Of a DNA stretch of 64,000 bases, positions 11,718 to 22,694 are shown one piece after another. The notes beneath the pieces are model-generated. The model had not been told where the DNA came from. It searched no databases and saw nothing but the letters and a program-made list of their open reading frames with translations. Made by a program: the position numbers and the translations under genes. Where the stretch lies: contig JAHBBC010000007.1 in assembly GCA_019915015.1 (NCBI GenBank), forward strand, positions 186,001-250,000, given 5' to 3'. Numbering within the stretch: the stretch's first letter is position 1; every line of letters begins with the position of its first letter. The DNA comes from Auriscalpium vulgare. Its lineage: Eukaryota > Basidiomycota > Agaricomycetes > Russulales > Auriscalpiaceae.

Positions 11718-13473
11718 TTACCTCTGCTCCTCATTCTTCTCACCAGCCTCGGCGCATCTCTTGCGATGTCTCTTCAATGCGTCCCTCCTCGAGAGGTGGG
11801 TCTGGCACATCTCACAAACGAATTCCTCCGGGTTTTCAATCGGCCGAAGTTTTTCATCCGCGACTTCCATCTTGTGCACGCACTTCAGGTGCTTGGTGTA
11901 GTCACCCGAAAGGCCGAATGTCTTCACGCAGTGCGGGACCTTGCAGGAGAGGCGACCAGTAGACTTCTTCGCCTTTGCCCCGCGCGTGTTGTTCACCGGT
12001 ACCTTGTCTTCTTGCACCGTATTAATCCCCTTCTCCACCTTCCCCATCCCCATCCCCACCTCCCCACTCTTTACTTCACTGCCCGTCAGCCTCGGCTGCT
12101 TCTCCCCCGTCCAAGACGGCGTGGTCCTCAACCCCGATCCTCCTGTTGACGGCAAGGCACTAGGCCCTGCGGAGGATGGTGATAGATATCTTGGACCGTT
12201 GATGGCCGCGCGGCTTTCATGCCCGCGGCCGCTCGTCTTGGATCTATCTGTTTTCTTTGTCAGGGCCTTGCCTGCGCGCGGTTGGGCCCCCTCACGAGGG
12301 CCCGCGCGGTCTTCGACCCTGAACTCTTCCACCTTCCTCTTCTTCGCCTGCGATGATATTGCGGTAGGCTCGTCATCTCCGAGCTCGTCGAACTTCCTCC
12401 GGGAGACCCTAGCTGCAGGCGAAGGCGCAACTACGGTCGGATCCGGAGGTGTCAGCGGCCATGTTGCGCCGTTGACGTTGGTTGTGGCCGTGGCGGCCGC
12501 GTGGTTGTTGTACGGGAAGCGCGTGTCGTAGGACCCCTGCGGGCCCAGGTAGTGTGCCCCCTCCGGACTGTATGCCAGGATTGGCTGCTCGCCGTGGCTG
12601 GGGGTGAGCGGCGGCGTCAACAGGACGCCGACGGGTGGGAAGGGCGCCAGGCCTGTCGGCGTGATCGGCGACCTCGACGACCTCGACGACCCCGGTGATG
12701 TGTAGCGTGAGGGCAACGGGGCGATCACACGCGGGTCGATGTACGCGGGGACGGGCTGCCCATATGACGAGGCATCCATGGATGGTGCGGGGACGGGCAG
12801 CCTATAGGACGAGGCATCCACGGACGGTGCGCGGACGGGCAGCCCATAGGACGAGGCGTCCATGAACGGTGCGGCATAGGGATACCACGCGGACGTTGCA
12901 GTGTTGACGCTAGTGGGTTGATAATGCTGTAGGAGATATGTGAGTGGTCAATCTATGGTGACAAATGGCAGATACTGACGTTGCAATGCGGTGGAAGCAT
13001 CGCTGGTGCGAACGTCTGCGTCATGGCCATCGGCGCAGCGGCAGTGTATGGCGCGGGGCCGTAAACCCACTGTGCAGTGGCGTTGGTGTAGTGCTGCGTA
13101 GCAAGAGACGTCGGACTGAAGGCATAGCCGTTCTGGATCCCGGGGGGGAACTACGACGGCGTCCGTGGTAAGCGAACAGTCAACAACCCACGTACATGGC
13201 ACTCACAGTGTCAACGCCATGTCCAGCTTGACCTTCGAGGTGGGCCCCGTGGCGAGCGGGTTGATACGCCGCTGGGGCTGGTCCCGGTGCAAAGCTGAGA
13301 TCTGTGGGGGCTGGGACGCCCCCGTAGAGAGTGTCTGCCTCGCCGCGGTTGAAGTTGCCGCCTGTGCCACTGCCATCGAGCGAGTCATCGCCTGGCCACA
13401 GCGGCGACGCGTCCGGGGCGGGGACGTCTCCCTCCCACTGCTGCTGTGTGTTGAGATTCTGGTAATAAGCCAT
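11718..13473 (-). CDS. C2H2 zinc-finger protein, probable transcription factor (548 aa)
   Basis: Minus-strand exons 13473-13207, 13150-12980 and 12926-11718 join in phase 0 to 548 residues. The first 300 are Pro/Ser/Tyr-rich and disordered, with three near copies of MDASSYGLPVRAP around 12735-12863, which look like activation-domain sequence. Near residues 315-380 is a basic patch (KKRKVEEF) that may be a nuclear localisation signal. Two zinc fingers lie at the C-terminus: CKVPHCVKTFGLSGDYTKH...H (C-x4-C-x12-H-x4-H), then CEMCQTHLSRRDALKRHRKRC, a C2HC variant. The start is ATG 13473; upstream in-frame codons are not ATG. A TATA-like box lies about 95 bases upstream. Target genes unknown. Confidence 0.88.
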
Positions 13474-13566
13474 CGCTTGGTGTGATCGGGACGGTGGTGG
13501 GGCGGAGGTTGTCTGGGAGGACAATTGAGGGGTTCAGAAGAATGCATTCACGGCGCCGGGGCCGCT

Positions 13567-13576
13567 GCCTTATAAA
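13567..13576 (-). promoter_or_regulatory. TATA-like box of the zinc-finger gene
   Basis: On the minus strand GTTTATAAGG lies about 95 bases before ATG 13473. Position and sequence suit a TATA element. Confidence 0.4.
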
Positions 13577-14767
13577 CGCGCCGGCAGGGTGCGCTTTGAC
13601 CTTCGGCTAGCAAGTGCAGTGAGCGCCCGCACTTCCATCCATTATCCAGTGCGCTGCCTCGTGTCTTTCGTTCCCCGCTAACGAGTCTGCTTCACAGCAT
13701 TGCGCGTGCCGAATTGCTGGGACGGCGCGTCGACTGACGCCTACATACCTGAGTCCGCCAGGCGACATGCGGCCTGCTTCCATCATTCCTGGCTTCCTCG
13801 GAGCATGATGCGGGCGCAAAGATGTTGTGATATCTGATCGCCAGCAACGTGTTTCCGGTGCTGGATATATGGATCCTGCGTAGCCCAGGAGAAGAACGCT
13901 CGCGCTCGTCGGCCTTGCTCCCTGAAATCGGTTCCTGCACATGGCTAACATGCTCACCTGCGCCGGAAGTCTCCAAAAGTTCTACAAAGTTCCTGGACTA
14001 GCTAGGCGCGAGCCTGAGCCTGGGCGGCGGACACGCAAGCTCACGTCTGTCGCGTTGTTTCTTTGTTCCCCGACTGGACTCGCTTACGAGTATTACGTCT
14101 AGACTCGGATACACGTGGGCGGTAGCAGGCGGTTACCGGTAATCGCCCACAGTCACCCATAATTGTTAATCCACAATGACGACGAACTGTTCGGAAAGAG
14201 ACGCGTGTTCGCGCCGAACCGCCCTCGCACCGCCCATCGCGAGAGGTGTGCGGCAGACACGTTGCAGTGGTTCCAAAGTGGTCGGCGGTAGATTCGTACT
14301 GCATCACACATTTCTTCTGGCGACTGTTATTCCCTCGCGACTGGTGATCGTTACACAATTGTTCCATAAACAGATATCGTTGCTTTGAACAAATTATCAA
14401 ATATATCCGTCGCAGCGGATCGTATGGAAGCAGGGCAGCAGAGTCGACGAATGAGTCCGCTGAGTCCGCTCAGTGCCGAGATAAATAGTATCATAAAATC
14501 TCACAAAGCCTCATTATAATAAACAAGGAGAATCATCGGATATAACGTTAACTAGCGTTGGCCCGCCTACATAGGTTACGACTAAAGTGCTTGGTCAATG
14601 TCGTACATGTGAAGAAAAAACTTGTGTGCACGTTGGTGACAAACGTGTGGCGAAGATTCCATGTCGACACACCATCTGCCCTTCGTCTCAGCCTTGGGGG
14701 CCGACTTGGACCTAAGGTGGATAGTAGTGTGCAGCACTTCGAACTCGTCCTGTAGGCACAGACGATG
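13577..14767. other. spacer without a recognised gene
   Basis: About 1.2 kb in which only short, unconvincing frames occur. At 14452-14474 a direct GAGTCCGCT repeat sits next to CAG. Sequence around 14390-14560 is AT-richer than its neighbours. No RNA gene recognised. Confidence 0.5.
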
Positions 14768-15560
14768 TACGACTTGCTAGACGTGTTGATATCGCTGATC
14801 GTCGACTCGATAAAGGGATGCTGCTGCGACCCCTGAGCTTATGCGGCTGTGCGTGGCGCCGTCGGCAGAGCTGGGGCGTACGGATGGGTATGCGCACCTG
14901 CTGGTTGAAACGTAAGGAGCTGCAGAGGGAAAGAATGAAGGGGCGATGGAAACGGTATTTGCGGAGCTCCGTCTGTAAGTTTGGTGTGAATGTGGTGGCA
15001 GGGTGCCAGTGTCAGGAAAGGAGCGCACCGGGGTATGAGTAGCTGCGTGCGGCGGGCAATCGCGCGATATAACAGCGGTGCCTTGGCGGCCTGCTCCTTG
15101 GCAAGTACTTGTGGAGGTGGGTAGATGATGGGCGGCATGAAGGGGTCAATTCTGGAGCTGGGATCGGTAGAGCCAGTGACGCCTACAGGCTGCGCAGCGT
15201 GGGCACGCCGTGGGGGTCGATGATGTTTTTGTCATGGACCCCGTCTAACGCCAAGGCGAAACCGAATTCTTGACGCGCTATTTCTTGCGCACGATGGAGG
15301 CAGTCTGATGAGTGTTATGGGCGCATCCATATACGGCCTGGCGTGGGAGTGAGACGGGCAAACCTTGAAGGACTGAAGACGGGGCGCGGTGAAGAGTCTT
15401 CAAAGGCAGGGTTGGCAGTAAACCCGCATCAGGGTTAAGGCTTGTGCCCGAGAGATCTGTTTGAACTTTGGCGTTCTCCCAATCGCGTCCACTGCCAGGA
15501 ATGTAACCATGCCCCATGTGTTCTGGCAGCAGCCTGTGAAACGTCACGTCTCAAGCATGA
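14768..15560 (-). pseudogene. frameshifted gene of unknown family
   Basis: The minus strand carries convincing protein-like segments that do not share one frame. Reading right to left: NAKVQTDLSGTSLNPDAG around 15480-15430; after an acceptor at about 15312, CLHRAQEIARQEFGFALAL then DGVHDKNIIDPHGVPTLRSL, which runs into TAG; then one base out of frame VGVTGSTDPSSRIDPFMPPI, IYPPPQVLAKEQAAKAPLL. A GT donor near 15023 with a CTGAC branch and CTTACAG acceptor suggests a further exon. Losing one G at about 15189 explains the stop. The family is not recognised. It may be a decayed gene or a sequencing indel. Confidence 0.4.
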
Positions 15561-15949
15561 GAGTTCAACGCGATGGACGACGAAGAGAGAAGCTCTTGCT
15601 GTTAGAGGCGATAAATTGCCGGTCGGCCCTGTCATACAATTCCTGTGCGATGTGCTGACACGCGTCTCTATAGCCTTGACGCAGCACGCAAAGAAGCTAG
15701 TTGACGGTGCGAACTGCGCCGCCCCGTGTCCAGTCGCAGCTCGCGGACCGCGGATATGGATTGTGCAAGCTTCCCCCTTCTTTCACTGGCTGTTTCTGAA
15801 GAGCAACGTCATACAGGTCATGCTCTATCAGTCTTGCGCAATTTCGCGCTGCTTGCTTTGTGAGAACAAGTGCGGATGCTGTTTGGCGTCCCAGAGATCG
15901 ACGTGGCCTCCGTCATGATTTCCTTGGCCACCTTTATCGCCCGTGCTCT

Positions 15950-16375
15950 TCTGCACAACGTTCAGCCGCAGCCCCGTTCGATGGCAATGCCATGCTGACG
16001 CTGCACTGCTGCCTGTCCGACGGGCCTTTGGTTTATCCCACAAATGTACTGGCCCAGAACTCGCTCACGGCGCTCGCAGACTTCTTTGCGACGTTGACGC
16101 CGCCGCCGCGCCTGCACTGCGCGCGGTGCCACGCGGACTTCGTGGACGTCAAGAACGGGGACCGCGCGTGCCGCGTGGGGTTGCTGTGGGCGCACAGTCG
16201 AGGGCGGCGGGGATCAAGGCCCGCTGGACGGGTGGTGCTACGAGGGGAAGCACATGGTGCGTCTTGCACCCTTTCGTTCACGCTATGTACTCATTCTTTT
16301 GCATCGTCGACAGTCCGCCATCGCGCTCTCGAAAAGTTTCTTACCCCTGCGGTCGGCGTCTACATAGCAATCTCC
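15950..16375 (+). pseudogene. cysteine-rich gene fragment with an internal deletion
   Basis: From about 16027 the frame reads VLAQNSLTALADFFATLTPP then RLHCARCHADFVDVKNGDRA, ending CRV. The next bases continue in another frame as GCCGRTVEGGGDQGPLDGWC YEGKH, another cysteine-rich block. I recall an uncharacterised fungal family where these blocks are separated by roughly 25-40 residues (xHDDESAxVE-like). Here they abut with a one-base phase change, so an internal segment appears deleted. Cys pairs (CARC, GCCG, WCYE) suggest metal binding. No intron signals lie at the junction. Confidence 0.4.
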
Positions 16376-16505
16376 CTAGACCCTGAAGCCACTGTGCGGC
16401 ACCTGCAAGATCCCGTCGCCACTAGGGAGGCAGAGGCGCTCACAAGAAGCGTGTACATCTGATATGTTTCTTCTGTAAGCAGGATCTAGCCAATCGCGAA
16501 TTTGG

Positions 16506-17923
16506 ATGCTCGTATCTCACAAGATCCATCAGCTTGTTGACAGTCCATCCCCGGATTGTGCATACCACTTGTGCGATTTCCATATCCTCAGTCAAGGACT
16601 CCTCGTATTAGCCGCACTATCAGACGGCCTCGATGAGACAATGTGTGTGGCCGTCTCTCCTTCAGAACACCCCGACGGGCGAAAGCCTGTCAGTCCTCAG
16701 CCCCCCCTTCCCTGGACCAACCTCTTTCATCACACAACACCCGACATTCGCATCCGCCTCCGCTCACAACCTGGCGACTACAGAGGATGCTCGATGCTGT
16801 CAAGAAAGGACATGTTTTCCATTTCTCAGTGGGCCGTGGCGGACGGCATGCGCAGAGGCGACGCCGTAAATTAAAACAATTACTTCACTGACCATCCGGA
16901 TCATCCCGACGCACAGACTCGCTTGCAAGTGACTCCGGGGGAGCAGGGAATACCACGCTTGTCCCATTATCTCATAACACCAGGGTATAGTTCATCGGAC
17001 ATTCTAGGAATCCGCTCTCTCTCCTCCTCAAGTGGGACATCAAGCTCAAGTACGACGTCAAGCACGTCGCCTGATTTTGACATTGACGGCAGTCTGACCT
17101 CCGTTTACGCCGTCGGTGCACTGTCTGCCTCTGACGTTAGTACAGCGTCAGCTTCCGGCGTGAAGCTCAGGCCTTCCCAGGGCGATATACATTATCACCC
17201 GCCCTTCATACAAAATGTGTTCGGGTATGATGATCCCTACGATCGGTTTATCCCTCTGGCAACATTCAGCAAGGACATCTCCCCCGACCTGAAATTTTCG
17301 TCTGCCGATTCCTTTCTCGCTGGGGCCCGGGAGTTGAGACGGTGATCTCGTACATGTCTTTTTCGTTTGTTTTACTCACAAACAAATAGGATCATGGTCG
17401 AGTGGGAGGAACGTCGCACCTCCAAGTCATGTCGGATGCAGTCACGTCGGCAACAGTCGAACCAGTTCCAGACGCGGTAGCTTCTGTTGCTGAGGATAGT
17501 CATGTGAGCCACGAGGTGTTACCGACGGGAGCCGATCAGTCCATGCTGGAAGTGGCGCTGATACCGTCGCCGGAACATCCCAAGCGCGGTAAGTTGTTGT
17601 TCGCTGCTCATCTGTCGAGACCGTGATTCACAGCAGGTCGTTCGAAAGCACTGTTGTCGCGATTGTTCGCCATCGCGACGTTGGGATGTGTCCCTCGTCT
17701 ATTGGACGCAGGCGCCTCTACCTCTCTCAAGGATAGCGCGTCCACATCGCAGACCGAGTCTCTTATCAAGCGTGGGCCCCATTCCTTGATAGATTGGTTC
17801 CAAAATCACGCCCGTCGCGCTCAGGGACAAGGCGATACCGCCGCATACCAACCCTTCGACCCAGGACAGGGCAACCGCCGAATACATGTTCTGCATCGCA
17901 GGTTGCTAACCTATTTTTATTGA
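16506..17923 (+). CDS. uncharacterised Ser-rich gene, exon structure unresolved
   Basis: Several coding-like frames follow one another on plus. 16639-16866 (PTGESLSVLSPPFPGPTSF) overlaps 16782-16891 (MLDAVKKGHVFHFSVGRGGR). Then 16923-17345, with Ser-rich SLSSSSGTSSSSTTSSTSPD followed by QGDIHYHPPFIQNVFGYDDP. Then 17402-17592, and 17637-17923 (LLSRLFAIATLGCVPRLLDA), joined by an excellent GTAAGT...CAGCAG intron at 17590-17636. A GT-AG intron at 17343-17389 is plausible but the phases I can join do not all agree. FHFSVGRGGR faintly recalls the sGRGGaGNI motif of fungal DUF3602 proteins. It could be one gene, two, or partly decayed. Confidence 0.35.
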
Positions 17924-18603
17924 AACAGCCCAGAGTGCTTGCTCTCCGAGAAGCTGTGATTCCCTGCGTGGGGCTTTTCTTTCCCGAGCTCTTCTTTCCT
18001 TGCAATATACATATCCTCGTATTTGAATCTCTGTGACTCTTAACTATGCTTTCTTATCGGACTTGTACTCAGAGAGAGCAGGACTAAGAGTACTTCGCTT
18101 GCTCGTCACTTAGCTTCATGTGAGTCTAAGCGTGTCTAGTAGATAAGGATCGTACAATCTGCCCTCCGCGCTCTTCTCCCTTGCGCCTTCGCCGTGCCCT
18201 AGTCAATACCTACGTTGTTTCTGTGCGTGTCTTGATGGATTGAAGCCCAATTCGTAGGGGAGGGGGACCAGCGACGGCTTTCTCGAATTTCTCGAATTTG
18301 TTTTGATTATGTGCACGCGCGATTTCACACGCGCGGACAACCTTTTCGAAAACGGCTGTACTCCTTGTTACCTCTGGTACTTGTATCCAACCTCAATCGA
18401 CGTCATTTCGTTCTTGCGATGTGTGCTCACAGACCATATGGTTGCTTCACTGTTCAATTGCGGTGATCCGAGCGGTTGATCCATATTTCGCCTGTGCACG
18501 CGGGACGGACCTCGACACCACGATGTTATCGCCTTTGCCCTTGACCTCGTCCTTCATCCTCCCAACTCCAAGTCCACCGGCGCATCGATTTCAGCAACAA
18601 CAT
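17924..18603. other. spacer before proline dehydrogenase
   Basis: About 680 bases with no supported gene. The right part is the promoter and leader of the proline dehydrogenase. An upstream in-frame ATG lies at 18523. Confidence 0.5.
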
Positions 18604-20642
18604 ATGCTACACCTCACTCGCCGGGTACCACCCTTTAGTCTCCCAGCTCGTCCCATCAGGTCTCTCGCAACTGGCTCCACTAGGCCGTTATCTCGTACCA
18701 CCACAAGGCGCGCTCGACTAGTTTCCGGAGGTGTAATAGGAGGGTCACTGCTGGTGGGATATGGCTTCAGCGCCGTCTATGCAGACGTGGCTCCGCCAGC
18801 GAGGACGCGGGAGCACGAGCGCTCGCCCGTGCCGCTCATCAAGCTCATCAGGTCGTACGTGGTCTACACGATGTGCTCCATCCCCGCCCTCGTCGACTAC
18901 TCGCCATCCATCCTCGAATTCCTCACATCCATCCCTGGCATTAAGCAGATAACAGAGGCTTTCGTCCGTGTCACGTTCTTCGGGCATGTGAGCATCGTGA
19001 CATCCGTGTTATTCCCGCGTTGCTGAGCGGTTCGCAGTTCGTCGGCGGCGACACCGCGCAGGCATGTGTGCCACTCCTGCGCGAGCTGCGCACCGAGAAC
19101 AAGGGCGCGCTGCTCGCGTACAGCGTCGAGGTGGACGAGCACGAGGCCGCAGGCAAGGAGCGCAAGATCCGGGAGCCAGTGCACAAGCGCATTGTGCAGG
19201 AGATGATCCGGTCCATCGACGTCGCAGCTGACTTCGAGGACCAGTACGCGCCGGCGGCGGGCGCGTCGGCTGGCCGCAGAACGTGGGTTGCGATCAAGCT
19301 GGTAAGTTGTGACAGCTCTCCCCATTGAGCTCTCTGACTGAGCCGTCCTGGCTGTAGAGCGCGCTTCTGCCAGACGCGGAGGCTCTGCGACACTTCTCTG
19401 CACACCTCTTACAATCTCCACCGTACCATTCTCCGTCCGTTCCGTTCCCTGGATGCCCACAGCGCGCCGATCTCGACGTCCTCGCGTCAGGAAAGACCGC
19501 GCACGGCTCACCGCTGATGCCGCAGGACCTCGTCGACATCAAGGACCTGTACGCAGACCTTCGAAGGATCTGCATGCGAGCAAAGGAGCGAAACGTCCGC
19601 GTCATTATTGATGCAGAATACACGTAAGGTGCTTCTCTCGGCCAGATGTTCGGATGCGCTAACTGTCCTTTCGCGGTCCAGTTGGTACCAGGTTTGTGTG
19701 TACGCTCAGTATGGGCCATATGCCTGACCGTACCGACCGCAGCCCGCGATCGACTCTCTGTCACTCGCCCTGATGCGGGAGTTCAATGCCCTCCCAGAGT
19801 CTTCCTGGTGGTCATCTAATCGACCAGCCCTGCCTCCGCTTGTCTACGTCACGTTCCAAGCCTACCTCCGTCGGTCCGTGTCTACTTCCTGAATCTTTCT
19901 TGTCACCCCTCACACTTCAGGATACAGCACGCCCGAGTACCTCTTCCGTTCCCTTCAAGACGCGCAATCCGGCAACTACGCACTGGGCATCAAGCTCGTG
20001 CGCGGCGCGTACCACGAGCAAGAAGCCCTTGTGCACCCACACCCGCCCGCGCTCTCACCCGCGCCGCACCCGCCCGTTTGGGGCACCAAGCCCGAGACGG
20101 ACCGTTGCTACGATGCGTCAGCACGCGCCCTCGCCCTCGCTCTGCGCACCACGCCCGCACATGTCGGTGTGCTGTTCGGCACCCACAATCGGTCGAGCTG
20201 CGGCGTGATTTTGGACGAGCTCGTGAGGCAGGGCCTGGCGCGAAGGGAGATAGAGGGCGATGCGGAGGTCGTGCGAGTGCGGGAGGACGTCGCGGAGAGG
20301 GTGACCATGGCGCAGTTGTATGGTGAGCAGCAGTCCGTCGTCAGGTCAACATTAGCTGACGTATCTCAGGTATGAGCGACGCGCTCACGAATCATCTCGT
20401 TGAGACAACGCGGTCGTCGGCGCCATTTGTGATCAAATATGTCCCGTATGGCGCACTTTCTGAGGTAATGACCTGCCATGCATTACTCTCGTTGCGAAGG
20501 GGATATAGCTTACTTTGTGCTGCAGGTCATGCCGTACCTGAGCCGTAGAGCTATAGAGAACAAGTCTGTGCTTGGCAATGGGCAAGCCGCTGAGGAGCGC
20601 AAGCAGGTATGGGCGCAGATTCGTAAACGATTTTTGGGGTAG
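18604..20642 (+). CDS. PUT1: mitochondrial proline dehydrogenase
   Basis: FAD enzyme oxidising proline to pyrroline-5-carboxylate at the inner mitochondrial membrane. Eight exons give 554 residues: 18604-18987, 19038-19301, 19358-19623, 19682-19691, 19743-19869, 19921-20322, 20370-20464, 20526-20642. Exon 4 is only 10 nt. From ATG 18604 the protein begins MLHLTRRVPPFSLPARPIRS, a typical targeting presequence. An in-frame ATG at 18523 would add 27 residues. A hydrophobic glycine-rich segment (GVIGGSLLVGYGFSAVYA) follows. Catalytic-barrel motifs are LMPQDLVDIKDLYADLRRI, VRVIIDAEYTWYQ, YALGIKLVRGAYHEQEAL and VLFGTHNRSS, then the C-terminal YVPYGALSEVMPYLSRRAIE. The donor at 19870 is GTCGGT, chosen because it alone keeps the frame. 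Confidence 0.95.
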
Positions 20643-21039
20643 AATACCAATAGAGGACTTCATACTACACACATACTACATACTACCAATGGGCCTCAGC
20701 CTGTCTGATAAGATAATCTCGCAGGGCTTTATTTATTTGTGGCCAGCGCCTGGGTGACAAAGAAAGTGCCGCCGATGACATATCCTTGACTGTTAAGTTA
20801 CCAAGTCCAACTCCCCGACCCCGAGCGACCCACCTCCGAGCGACAGATCCACAGAACACGGTCGAAATGAGGCTGCATGTCAATCTGCCCGAGCGGACAT
20901 CCGACCCTTTGACTTTGATTTCGATGACTATCCTTCGCCTGGGCTGACGAACAGACTCAGACTAGCGAGTATAAAAGTTGCTCATAGGAGACACCGCTGC
21001 TGTACCGTTCTCCACTCGTCAGCACTCCAACACTATCTC
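20643..21039 (+). promoter_or_regulatory. intergenic promoter with TATA box at 20970-20977
   Basis: The only gene-free sequence between PUT1 and the reductase at 21040. TATAAAAG at 20970-20977 lies 63 bases before that ATG, the usual spacing. A duplicated CCGAGCGAC motif occurs near 20820-20843. Confidence 0.5.
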
Positions 21040-22423
21040 ATGTCTCCCGTTTCTGCACCTGCCAAGGCCCTCGTCACAGGCGCGAACGGCTACCTCGCCG
21101 TGTGGGTTGTGCGCCGCCTCCTTGAGGCAGGTTACTCCGTGCGCGGCGCGGTGCGCTCAGAAAGCAAGGGCGTGCATTTGAAGAAGATATTTGCCGACTA
21201 TGGCGACAAACTAGAGCTTGCCATCGTCGAGGATATCACCAAGGTGGGAAGAGCCAGTCCGGATCAATGCATCGCGTGCTTATAAGCACACTTATCAGGA
21301 TGGTGCCTTCGACGAGGCCGTTCAAGGCGTTGAACTCGTTGAGCACACCGCGTCGCCTTTCCACTTTGCTGCCAATGATCCGGATGGTCTGTCTACGCGT
21401 CCGAGCTCACATGCCTCACGTACTGACAGACACACCGATCAGAACTTATCATCCCTGCCGTGCGTGGAACCACATCGGTTCTCGAGTCAGTCAAGAAATA
21501 CGGGTGAGTGCTTCTTCGCAGGATGATCACTACAACTTCGGGCTCACGGCTGGCGCGTCAGGTCATCGGTGAAGCGCGTTGTGATCACGTCCTCTATTGT
21601 CGCTGTTTTCGGGCCCTATACTGGCTCTGTCGTGTTCGACGAAAGTAACTGGAACAATCACTCTGTTAGCGAAGTTATGGAGAAGGGCGCTGCCGCTGGG
21701 GGCTACACTAAGTACCAGGCTTCGAAGACGCTGGCCGAGAAAGGTATGCACAGGCGCGCTTCGGCATAGCTTTCTAACAACTCATACTTTTTGACTTCCA
21801 GCGGCTTGGGCATTTATCAACCAGAACAAGAGTAGCATTTCGTTTGACATTGTCACTATCAACCCACCGTGGATTTTTGGTGTACGCACTCTTTCCTGTT
21901 CGCGCTGCGTCTTACGAGGCTGATCTGGTCATGATAGCCTCCCATACACGAGCTGAACAGCCTTGATGAGCTGAATACCTCGCAATCTGAGATCCTGGAT
22001 ACGATTTCCGGTAAGAAAGCTTCGAAAGCTGAGCTGGAGCAGGAGGGAAATTGGGTCGACGTGCGCACCGTAGCAGCAGCCCACGTTGCTGCTGCGCAGA
22101 AGGCCGAAGCCGGCGGTCAGCGCATCATCACGTCGACTGGTGAGTGTCCTGCTATTGCTCTGCATTGAAGAGTGACTGATCAATGAGTCGGCGCTCTAGG
22201 CACTTTCATCTGGCAGGACGTCCTTGATGTGGCCAACTCAATCTCGCCTGCGCCATTTAAAAACATCCCTAAGGGCAGTCCGGGCGCGGGAAAGACGTTC
22301 CCCTACACACTACTCTATGACACGTCGAGGGAGGCGCGACTCCTCGGCCTTACGCACGTACCATTTGAGCAAATGGTTGTGGACTCGGTCGCCGACTTTA
22401 AGGCGCGTGGATACTCGCAGTAG
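21040..22423 (+). CDS. extended-SDR NADPH reductase, GRE2/dihydroflavonol-4-reductase-like
   Basis: Predicted NADPH-dependent carbonyl reductase of 346 residues. Seven exons: 21040-21243, 21299-21386, 21443-21503, 21562-21743, 21802-21881, 21938-22139, 22200-22423. The Rossmann motif TGANGYLAVWVVRRLLEAGY (TGxxGxxxxx) starts at residue 12, and R39-S-E fits NADPH preference. VKRVVITSSIVAVFGP carries the catalytic Ser region and YTKYQASKTLAEK the YxxxK. PPWIFG and VDVRTVAAAHV are typical of this group, which includes yeast Gre2 methylglyoxal reductase. It is clearly more distant from the two SDR genes at 23852 and 62824 than those are from each other. Substrate not inferable. Confidence 0.93.
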
Positions 22424-22694
22424 GGTGGACCACTCCTTGTAACAGTAGATGATGAGAATTCAACGCTTAATGCTCGCCGAGTGTCCCAGTTTGATCAATC
22501 GTGACAATGTCAACAGTATGTTTTTGCACCTGAGCAAGCTTGGAGGCGCGTTTCGAGTACAAGTATCAGAGTAAGAGTTTCCTCAAGGTCGGAGGGCAGC
22601 AGATCATTGCGATTGTGCCATCCTTATCTACTAGGCACGCCTTGTAGATCAAGATATAGCTTTTGGTTACCACACACTCTTCAAGTCAACCACA

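Noticed and set aside
17699..17896. Minus frame reading like a membrane segment (VALSWVEGLVCGGIALSLSA)
   Set aside because: Short, isolated, and antisense to a plus frame that is linked to a good intron.
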